Shown: in pieces, positions 56,585 through 64,000 of the stretch
How positions within the stretch are numbered: the stretch's first letter is position 1
How the letters are laid out: every line of letters begins with the position of its first letter
Assembly: GCF_016925675.1 (NCBI RefSeq)
Contig: NZ_CP070506.1
Location: forward strand, 804,501 to 868,500
From: Pseudomonas hygromyciniae
Lineage (GTDB): Bacteria > Pseudomonadota > Gammaproteobacteria > Pseudomonadales > Pseudomonadaceae
Reading direction: 5' to 3'
Length of the DNA: 64,000 bases
Notes under the pieces: model-generated
The model's input: the letters and a program-made list of their open reading frames with translations, nothing else
Told to the model about the DNA's origin: nothing
Database searches by the model: none
Position numbers and translations under genes: made by a program

Positions 56585-57057
56585 TCAAATACCCTATGAC
56601 TGTCCAGGGCGCCAAGGCCCTGGAAGAGGAGCACGCCCACCTGACCAAGGTCGTACGTCCAAAGCTGAGCCAGGACATCGGTACGGCCCGTGAGCTGGGT
56701 GACTTGAAAGAAAACGCCGAATACCACGCTGCTCGTGAGCAGCAGGGTATGGTCGAGGCGCGGATCCGTGACATTGAAGGGCGGATTCAGAATCAGGTCA
56801 TCATTGATGTCACAAGCATTCCGCACACCGGCAAAGTGATTTTCGGTACCACTGTGGAAATCGCCAACGTCGAGACGGATGAGCGCGTGACTTATCACAT
56901 CGTGGGTGAGGACGAAGCTGACTTCAAACTCGGCAAGATCTCCGTCGGTTCGCCGCTGGCCCGTGCCTTGATCGCCAAGGAAGAGGGTGACGTGGTCGCC
57001 GTCAAGACGCCTGGTGGCGTGATCGAGTACGAGATTGTCGAAGTTCGTCACATCTGA
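56581..57057 (+). CDS. transcription elongation factor GreA
   Basis: A 158-aa factor that rescues backtracked RNA polymerase by stimulating transcript cleavage. N-terminal coiled coil with the acidic tip ([17 protein letters not shown]), C-terminal FKBP-like domain ([51 protein letters not shown]). ATGA overlap with carB implies coupled translation. Confidence 0.97.
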   Translation: MIKYPMTVQGAKALEEEHAHLTKVVRPKLSQDIGTARELGDLKENAEYHAAREQQGMVEARIRDIEGRIQNQVIIDVTSIPHTGKVIFGTTVEIANVETDERVTYHIVGEDEADFKLGKISVGSPLARALIAKEEGDVVAVKTPGGVIEYEIVEVRHI

Positions 57058-57062
57058 AAGAC

Positions 57063-57085
57063 GGCGCCCGCTTCCAGCGGGCGCC
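57063..57085 (+). terminator. hairpin after greA abutting the next ORF
   Basis: GGCGCCCGC / GCGGGCGCC with a TTCCA loop, without a U-run. It ends exactly at the base before the start codon of the next gene at 57086, so it could terminate greA weakly or mask translation of the downstream ORF. Confidence 0.5.
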
Positions 57086-57490
57086 ATGCTTTGGCAGCTG
57101 GCCCAGATGCTCTGGGTTGGCGGTCTATGGCTGTTACACCTGGGTGTATTGCCGGTGCTGGGCGTGATTGGCCTGGCGCCGTTGCTGATTGATGAGATCG
57201 GCGGATTATTGAGTGCGCTGCTGGTGGGTTTTGCGGCGGCGTGCGTGATTCTCCAGGCATTGGTGCTGGTCAAGGCCGAGGGCTTGGGGAGTTTGTGGCG
57301 GGATATGCGTGGGCAGTTGCTGTTGATGGCGCTGTATGCGTGCGCAATGTATTGCGTGGTGCACGTATTGCTGCCGCAAGCGTTGCGCTGGCAGCTGTTC
57401 AGCTATCTTGTGCTAGGGTTTTCTGGCTTGGTGCTGGTAGTACAGCCGGCGCCAGGGTGGAGTGGCGGGGCGCGCGAAGCACGCCCGTGA
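57086..57490 (+). CDS. small four-TM membrane protein (possible DUF4149-like)
   Basis: A 134-aa protein with four predicted membrane helices (about 3-27, 32-60, 72-92, 100-120) and almost no soluble part. MLWQLAQMLWVGGLWLLHLGVLPVLGV resembles the start of DUF4149/TMEM205-like proteins, a weak assignment. A conserved hypothetical gene occupies this position between greA and yhbY in other pseudomonads. The start is uncertain because a hairpin occupies the ribosome-site region; ATG at 57107 is an alternative. Convergent with yhbY with 8 bp between stops. Confidence 0.65.
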   Translation: MLWQLAQMLWVGGLWLLHLGVLPVLGVIGLAPLLIDEIGGLLSALLVGFAAACVILQALVLVKAEGLGSLWRDMRGQLLLMALYACAMYCVVHVLLPQALRWQLFSYLVLGFSGLVLVVQPAPGWSGGAREARP

Positions 57491-57498
57491 CCCTTGAA

Positions 57499-57807
57499 TC
57501 ATTTGAAGCGATGAACGTTCGACAATTGCTTGTTGGCGCTGAAATTCTTGCGATACAGCAGCGCCATCTTGCCGATGACCTGAACCAGGTCCGCTTTGCC
57601 CACCTTGCACAGTTCTGCAATGGCGGCCAGGCGCGCTTCGCGATCAAGGATATTGACCTTGATCTTGATCAGCTCGTGATCGCCTAATGCGCGTTCAAGT
57701 TCGGCTAACACACCTTCAGTCAAACCGTTGTCTGCCACAATCAGAACTGGTTTCAGATGGTGGCCAATGGATTTGTACTGTTTCTTCTGCTCTTGAGTGA
57801 GCGGCAT
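57499..57807 (-). CDS. YhbY family RNA-binding protein
   Basis: A 102-aa CRS1-YhbY domain protein that binds pre-50S ribosomal particles. The family pattern is KKQYKSIGHHLKPVLIVADNGLTEGVLAELERALGDHELIKIKV and LVQVIGKMALLYRKN (GxxxxxYR signature). Divergent from rlmE across a 105-bp promoter region. Confidence 0.95.
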   Translation of the reverse strand: MPLTQEQKKQYKSIGHHLKPVLIVADNGLTEGVLAELERALGDHELIKIKVNILDREARLAAIAELCKVGKADLVQVIGKMALLYRKNFSANKQLSNVHRFK

Positions 57808-57912
57808 AATCTGACCCCTGCGTCTGATCTTGTAAAAAGCGGCGGCCAGTTTACCCGAGCGAGTCCGGGACCGCCCAGTTAATCACGACCCGTTTTATTT
57901 TCGAGGTGGCCC

Positions 57913-58563
57913 GTGGCCCGTTCCAAAACTAGCCTTAAGTGGCTTCAAGAGCATTTCAACGATCCTTACGTCAAAAAGGCGCAGAAGGACGGTTACCGTT
58001 CACGGGCCAGTTACAAGCTGCTGGAGATCCAGGACAAGGACAAGTTGATCCGCCCGGGCATGAGCGTTATTGACCTAGGCGCCGCCCCGGGTGGCTGGTC
58101 CCAGGTGACCAGTCGTCTGATTGGTGGGCAGGGGCGTCTGATCGCGTCCGACATCCTGGAAATGGACAGCATTCCGGATGTGACCTTTGTTCATGGTGAC
58201 TTCACCGAGGACGCCGTACTTGCGCAGATCCTTGAGGCGGTAGGAAATTCGCAGGTAGACCTTGTGATTTCCGACATGGCCCCCAATATGAGTGGATTAC
58301 CGGCCGTCGATATGCCGCGCGCTATGTTCCTCTGTGAATTGGCGCTGGATTTGGCGGGTCGGGTTTTGCGTCCAGGTGGAGATTTCCTCGTGAAGGTCTT
58401 CCAGGGCGAAGGGTTTGACGAGTACCACAAGAACATCCGCAAGTTGTTCGACAAGGTGCAGACGCGCAAGCCTGACTCTTCCCGGGACAGGTCCAGGGAG
58501 CAGTATTTGCTGTGCCGCGGCTTCCGCGGTGTCGAGGGCGCTGCGAGCGAAGAGCGTTTTTGA
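57913..58563 (+). CDS. 23S rRNA 2'-O-methyltransferase RlmE (FtsJ/RrmJ)
   Basis: A 216-aa SAM methyltransferase for U2552 of 23S rRNA. Rossmann motif [14 protein letters not shown]; catalytic K-D-K-E tetrad recognisable around [20 protein letters not shown] and [13 protein letters not shown] start with GAGG 6 nt upstream. The usual neighbour of ftsH, 191 bp further downstream. Confidence 0.96.
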   Translation: MARSKTSLKWLQEHFNDPYVKKAQKDGYRSRASYKLLEIQDKDKLIRPGMSVIDLGAAPGGWSQVTSRLIGGQGRLIASDILEMDSIPDVTFVHGDFTEDAVLAQILEAVGNSQVDLVISDMAPNMSGLPAVDMPRAMFLCELALDLAGRVLRPGGDFLVKVFQGEGFDEYHKNIRKLFDKVQTRKPDSSRDRSREQYLLCRGFRGVEGAASEERF

Positions 58564-58754
58564 GGAATTGGAGGTAGGCGATAGGTTTTTTTATATCGCT
58601 TTCGTCATGAAGCTTTACGAATATTGTGTAGTCAAAGTTTCACAAAGGGTTACAGACGGCGCCTGCCAGAGTTGTAGGTAATGTAGTAAGTTAGGCCGGT
58701 GAATATCATGCGAAGCGCGCGCCAGTAGCGGAGCTTGCTTCAGAGGGTAGTTAA

Positions 58755-60674
58755 TTGAACGATATGGCAAAGAATCTGATCCTGTGGTTGATCATCGCGG
58801 CTGTCCTGGTGACGGTGATGAACAACTTCTCCAGCCCTAACGAGCCGCAGACCCTCAACTATTCCGACTTCATCCAGCAAGTTAAGGATGGCAAGGTCGA
58901 GCGCGTGGCGGTTGATGGCTACGTGATCACTGGCAAGCGCAACGATGGCGACAGCTTCAAGACCATTCGTCCGGCGATCCAGGACAATGGCCTGATCGGC
59001 GACCTGGTGGATAACAAGGTCGTCGTCGAGGGCAAGCAGCCTGAGCAGCAGAGCATCTGGACCCAGTTGCTGGTTGCCAGCTTCCCGATCCTGGTGATTA
59101 TCGCCGTGTTCATGTTCTTCATGCGCCAGATGCAAGGCGGCGCGGGGGGCAAGGGCGGGCCGATGAGCTTCGGCAAGAGCAAGGCACGCCTGCTTTCCGA
59201 AGATCAGGTGAAAACGACCCTGGCTGACGTTGCAGGTTGCGACGAAGCCAAGGAAGAAGTCGGTGAGTTGGTCGAGTTCCTGCGCGATCCGGGCAAGTTC
59301 CAGCGCCTGGGCGGCCGTATCCCTCGCGGTGTACTGATGGTCGGTCCTCCGGGTACCGGTAAGACCCTGCTTGCCAAGGCGATTGCCGGCGAAGCCAAGG
59401 TGCCGTTCTTCACCATTTCCGGTTCCGACTTCGTCGAGATGTTTGTCGGCGTGGGTGCAAGCCGTGTGCGTGACATGTTCGAACAGGCCAAGAAACACGC
59501 GCCTTGCATCATCTTCATCGATGAAATCGACGCTGTTGGTCGTCATCGTGGTGCTGGCATGGGCGGTGGTCACGACGAGCGTGAGCAGACCCTCAACCAG
59601 TTGCTGGTGGAGATGGACGGCTTTGAAATGAACGATGGCATCATCGTGATTGCCGCCACCAACCGTCCTGACGTACTTGACCCGGCGCTGCTGCGTCCGG
59701 GCCGTTTCGACCGTCAGGTTGTGGTTGGCTTGCCAGATATCCGTGGCCGTGAGCAGATTCTCAAGGTCCATATGCGCAAAGTGCCAATGGGCGATGACGT
59801 GGCTCCGGGCGTGATTGCCCGTGGTACTCCTGGTTTCTCTGGTGCCGACCTGGCTAACCTAGTGAACGAGGCTTCGCTGTTCGCTGCCCGTACCGGCAAG
59901 CGTATCGTCGAGATGAAAGAGTTCGAACTGGCCAAAGACAAGATCATGATGGGCGCCGAGCGCAAATCCATGGTCATGTCCGAGAAAGAGAAGCAGAACA
60001 CCGCTTATCACGAAGCCGGTCACGCCATTGTCGGTCGCGTCGTGCCTGAGCACGACCCGGTCTACAAAGTATCGATCATTCCTCGTGGTCGGGCGCTAGG
60101 TGTCACCATGTTCCTGCCGGAAGAGGATCGCTACAGCCTCTCCAAGCGCGCCTTGATCAGCCAGATTTGTTCGCTGTACGGCGGTCGTATCGCTGAAGAG
60201 ATGACCTTGGGTTTTGACGGTGTAACCACCGGCGCGTCCAACGACATCATGCGTGCCAGCCAGATTGCGCGGAATATGGTCACCAAGTGGGGTCTGTCGG
60301 AAAAACTCGGCCCGCTGATGTATGCCGAGGAAGAAGGTGAAGTGTTCCTGGGTCGTGGCGGCGGCGGTCAAAGTGCCAGCTTCTCCGGCGAGACAGCCAA
60401 GCTGATCGACTCCGAAGTGCGCAGCATCATTGACCAGTGCTACGGCACGGCCAAGCAGATCCTGACCGATAACCGCGACAAGCTCGACGCCATGGCTGAT
60501 GCCCTGATGAAGTACGAGACCATTGATGCCGAGCAGATCGACGACATCATGGCTGGTCGTACGCCTCGTGAGCCTCGTGATTGGGAAGGTGGTTCGGGTA
60601 CTTCAGGCACGCCGCCAGTGGTACAGAACGAGCGCCCGGAAAACCCAATCGGCGGCCCGGCTGCCGACCTTTAA
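58755..60674 (+). CDS. ATP-dependent zinc metalloprotease FtsH
   Basis: A 639-aa membrane AAA protease that degrades sigma-32, LpxC and misassembled membrane proteins. TM1 at about 5-24, periplasmic domain, TM2 at about 98-118 ([18 protein letters not shown]). AAA domain with Walker A GPPGTGKT (about 198) and Walker [11 protein letters not shown]; zinc protease motif HEAGH at about 419-423. GAGGG lies 7 nt before a TTG at 58755, which is preferred over the ATG at 58764. Confidence 0.97.
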   Translation: MNDMAKNLILWLIIAAVLVTVMNNFSSPNEPQTLNYSDFIQQVKDGKVERVAVDGYVITGKRNDGDSFKTIRPAIQDNGLIGDLVDNKVVVEGKQPEQQSIWTQLLVASFPILVIIAVFMFFMRQMQGGAGGKGGPMSFGKSKARLLSEDQVKTTLADVAGCDEAKEEVGELVEFLRDPGKFQRLGGRIPRGVLMVGPPGTGKTLLAKAIAGEAKVPFFTISGSDFVEMFVGVGASRVRDMFEQAKKHAPCIIFIDEIDAVGRHRGAGMGGGHDEREQTLNQLLVEMDGFEMNDGIIVIAATNRPDVLDPALLRPGRFDRQVVVGLPDIRGREQILKVHMRKVPMGDDVAPGVIARGTPGFSGADLANLVNEASLFAARTGKRIVEMKEFELAKDKIMMGAERKSMVMSEKEKQNTAYHEAGHAIVGRVVPEHDPVYKVSIIPRGRALGVTMFLPEEDRYSLSKRALISQICSLYGGRIAEEMTLGFDGVTTGASNDIMRASQIARNMVTKWGLSEKLGPLMYAEEEGEVFLGRGGGGQSASFSGETAKLIDSEVRSIIDQCYGTAKQILTDNRDKLDAMADALMKYETIDAEQIDDIMAGRTPREPRDWEGGSGTSGTPPVVQNERPENPIGGPAADL

Positions 60675-60682
60675 GGCTTGAA

Positions 60683-61534
60683 ATGACTTCTGCGTTGCGC
60701 TCTACCCGGTTGCCTTGCGGCAGCCGGGTTCTTGATTTGGCCCGTACTCACGTTATGGGCATTCTCAATGTAACCCCTGATTCCTTTTCCGACGGTGGCC
60801 GCTTCAGTCAGCTGGATGCGGCATTGCGCCATGCAGCAGCGATGGTAGCTGCCGGTGCGACTCTGATTGATGTGGGTGGCGAATCGACTCGGCCAGGAGC
60901 GCGCGCTGTTTCCCCATTGGAGGAGATGGAGCGTGTTGCGCCGATTGTCGAGCGAATCCATCGCGAACTGGATGTAATCATTTCGGTAGACACCTCGACC
61001 CCTGCCGTCATGCGCGAAACCGCGCGGCTTGGGGCTGGGTTGATCAACGACGTGCGCTCGTTGCAGCGTGACGGCGCGCTGGATGCTGCTGCGGCCACTG
61101 GGCTGCCTGTCTGCCTGATGCATATGCTCGGCGAGCCCGGGACGATGCAGGACGCCCCGCACTACGACAACCTTGTTGAAGAAGTGACGGAATTTCTTGC
61201 AGCTCGCATTGCCCAATGCGCCGCTGCGGGGATTGCGCCTGAGCGGATCATTCTCGACCCCGGGTTTGGTTTTGCCAAAACCCTGCAGCACAACTTGAGC
61301 CTGTTCAAACATATGCAATCGCTGCATGCCCTTGGTCGTCCCCTGTTGGTTGGGGTGTCGCGCAAGAGCATGATAGGCATGGCCTTGAATCGTCCCGTGG
61401 GCGAGCGCCTGCATGGCGGGCTGGCCCTGGCGGCTTTGGCCGTTGCCAAGGGCGCGCGCATTCTGCGGGTGCACGATGTGGCCGAGACTGTTGACGTAGT
61501 GCGGATGATCGAAGCGGTAGAATCAGCCGAATAA
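60683..61534 (+). CDS. dihydropteroate synthase
   Basis: A 283-aa folate enzyme that joins p-aminobenzoate to dihydropterin pyrophosphate; target of sulfonamides. Signatures: [51 protein letters not shown] 6 nt before the ATG. It lies 8 bp after ftsH and 16 bp before glmM, a conserved operon order. Confidence 0.97.
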   Translation: MTSALRSTRLPCGSRVLDLARTHVMGILNVTPDSFSDGGRFSQLDAALRHAAAMVAAGATLIDVGGESTRPGARAVSPLEEMERVAPIVERIHRELDVIISVDTSTPAVMRETARLGAGLINDVRSLQRDGALDAAAATGLPVCLMHMLGEPGTMQDAPHYDNLVEEVTEFLAARIAQCAAAGIAPERIILDPGFGFAKTLQHNLSLFKHMQSLHALGRPLLVGVSRKSMIGMALNRPVGERLHGGLALAALAVAKGARILRVHDVAETVDVVRMIEAVESAE

Positions 61535-61550
61535 GAATGATGGAGCACTT

Positions 61551-62888
61551 ATGACAAAGAAATATTTTGGCACCGACGGTATTCGTGGTCGGGTCGGCGA
61601 GTTCCCGATCACTCCGGATTTCATGCTCAAACTGGGCTGGGCGGCCGGGATGGCCTTCCGCAGCATGGGGGCATGTCGCATCCTGGTCGGCAAGGACACT
61701 CGGATCTCTGGTTACATGTTCGAGTCTGCGCTGGAAGCGGGTCTTTCCGCTGCCGGGGCTGACGTGATGTTGCTGGGGCCGATGCCTACGCCGGCGATCG
61801 CTTACCTCACGCGTACCTTTCACGCTGAGGCTGGGATTGTGATCAGCGCTTCGCACAATCCCCATGATGACAACGGCATCAAGTTTTTCTCGGGCCAGGG
61901 CACCAAGCTGCCGGACGAGATCGAGCACATGATTGAAGAGCTGCTGGATGCGCCAATGACGGTCGTCGAGTCGAGCAAGCTGGGCAAGGTTTCGCGGATC
62001 AACGACGCTTCGGGTCGTTATATCGAATTTTGCAAAAGCAGCGTGCCTACCAGCACCAATTTTGCCGGGCTCAAGGTGGTCATCGACTGCGCCCATGGTG
62101 CGACCTACAAGGTTGCTCCCAGCGTATTCAAGGAATTGGGCGCCGAGGTCACAGTACTGTCGGCCCAGCCCAACGGCCTGAACATCAACGATAACTGCGG
62201 TTCTACCCACATGGGGCAATTGCAGGCGGCGGTATTGGCTGAACACGCGGACCTGGGTATTGCCTTTGATGGCGACGGTGACCGCGTGCTGATGGTCGAT
62301 CATACCGGCGCCATCGTCGACGGTGACGACCTGTTGTTTATAATCGCTCGTGACCTGCATGAGCGTAACAAGCTGCAAGGCGGCGTCGTCGGTACCTTGA
62401 TGAGTAACCTGGGGCTGGAGTTGGCCCTGGCAGACCTGGGGATTCCGTTTGTGCGCGCCAATGTTGGCGACCGCTACGTGATTGCCGAGCTGCTGGAGCG
62501 CAACTGGGTGGTCGGTGGCGAGAACTCGGGGCATGTCGTGTGCTTCCAGCACACCACCACCGGTGATGCGATCATCGCCGCGTTGCAGGTACTGCTTGCC
62601 TTGCGTCGCCGTGAGGAAAGCCTGGCCCAGGCGCGTCAGGCGCTGCGCAAGTGTCCTCAGGTGCTGCTCAATGTGCGTTTCTCGGGGGGTGAAAACCCTA
62701 TCGAGCATCCGGCGATCAAGGAAGCCTGTGAGCGCGTTACCGTCGCGATGGCGGGCCGTGGCCGGGTCTTGTTGCGCAAGTCGGGGACCGAGCCTTTGGT
62801 GCGTGTCATGGTCGAAGGTGATGACGAAACACAGGTTCGCGGCTACGCCGAAGAGCTGGCAAAACTGGTAACTGAAGTTTGCGCCTGA
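61551..62888 (+). CDS. phosphoglucosamine mutase
   Basis: A 445-aa alpha-phosphohexomutase that converts glucosamine-6-phosphate to glucosamine-1-phosphate for UDP-GlcNAc. Phosphorylated serine Ser101 in [12 protein letters not shown]; metal loop AFDGDGDR; sugar loop GGENSGH; phosphate loop [16 protein letters not shown] precedes the ATG. Confidence 0.97.
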   Translation: MTKKYFGTDGIRGRVGEFPITPDFMLKLGWAAGMAFRSMGACRILVGKDTRISGYMFESALEAGLSAAGADVMLLGPMPTPAIAYLTRTFHAEAGIVISASHNPHDDNGIKFFSGQGTKLPDEIEHMIEELLDAPMTVVESSKLGKVSRINDASGRYIEFCKSSVPTSTNFAGLKVVIDCAHGATYKVAPSVFKELGAEVTVLSAQPNGLNINDNCGSTHMGQLQAAVLAEHADLGIAFDGDGDRVLMVDHTGAIVDGDDLLFIIARDLHERNKLQGGVVGTLMSNLGLELALADLGIPFVRANVGDRYVIAELLERNWVVGGENSGHVVCFQHTTTGDAIIAALQVLLALRRREESLAQARQALRKCPQVLLNVRFSGGENPIEHPAIKEACERVTVAMAGRGRVLLRKSGTEPLVRVMVEGDDETQVRGYAEELAKLVTEVCA

Positions 62889-62954
62889 ATTCGGCTTGCC
62901 AGTGTTGATGCGGTTGGGTAACATCTGCGCCCACTTTGACCGACGAGGTACAGC

Positions 62955-64000
<1,046 letters not shown>

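Overview
The window is a piece of a Pseudomonas chromosome, most likely from the P. fluorescens group. The evidence is the GC-rich codon use and the syntenic blocks fur-recN-grpE-dnaK-dnaJ-dapB-carA-carB-greA-yhbY-rlmE-ftsH-folP-glmM-tpiA-secG and rnfH-ratA-smpB. It also has an McpS-type chemoreceptor, OprD porin and FecIRA-type iron system, and many REP/REPIN hairpins of the 'GTGGCGAGGGGGCTTG' and 'GTAGGAGCGAGCTTGCTCGC' types. No rRNA, tRNA or CRISPR was seen; the only stable RNA identified is tmRNA.

Layout. 1-0.9 kb: two tandem 240-bp cassettes, each with a 32-codon ORF and its own intrinsic terminator. 0.9-9 kb: HBM chemoreceptor, then a catabolic/uptake unit (CocE-type hydrolase, YfcC carrier, LysR regulator, OprD porin) whose two outward promoters share a matching operator-promoter module. 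9-14.6 kb: GT39 glycosyltransferase, GNAT, MocR regulator with a BenE transporter, small membrane protein. 14.7-18.7 kb: Fur-controlled ECF sigma/FecR/TonB receptor. 19-22.7 kb: dsdX-dsdA-dsdC D-serine module. 22.9-26.2 kb: small lipoprotein and a folE-DUF3833-SDR-DUF6482 operon divergent from a chalcone-isomerase-like gene. 26.26-26.42 kb: a 167-bp MITE with IS4-like ends and an 11-bp target duplication.

26.5-35.5 kb is a defence island on the minus strand: hsdR, an AlbA_2/Schlafen-type ATPase, hsdM, hsdS and mrr. It lies directly beyond the 3' end of ssrA (tmRNA, 35.9-36.3 kb), a common integration site, but no integrase or att duplication is visible. 36.4-42.5 kb holds a small secreted protein and the lactate locus (dld, lldP, lldR, with a perfect LldR operator); lldD is missing from its usual place. 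From 42.5 kb to the end lie conserved housekeeping genes: smpB, ratA-rnfH, bamE, fur, recN, the heat-shock cluster with two clear sigma-32 promoters, dapB, carAB behind a hairpin leader, greA, a small membrane protein, yhbY, rlmE, ftsH, folP, glmM, tpiA and a truncated secG.

The most unusual items are the duplicated mini-gene cassettes, the shared LysR promoter module, the IS4-type MITE that carries a REP doublet, and the 11-nt tandem repeat inside the island ATPase. That repeat could shift the frame by slippage. A shared TRTACAA/GGTATAA motif in the divergent folE promoter region is also notable.
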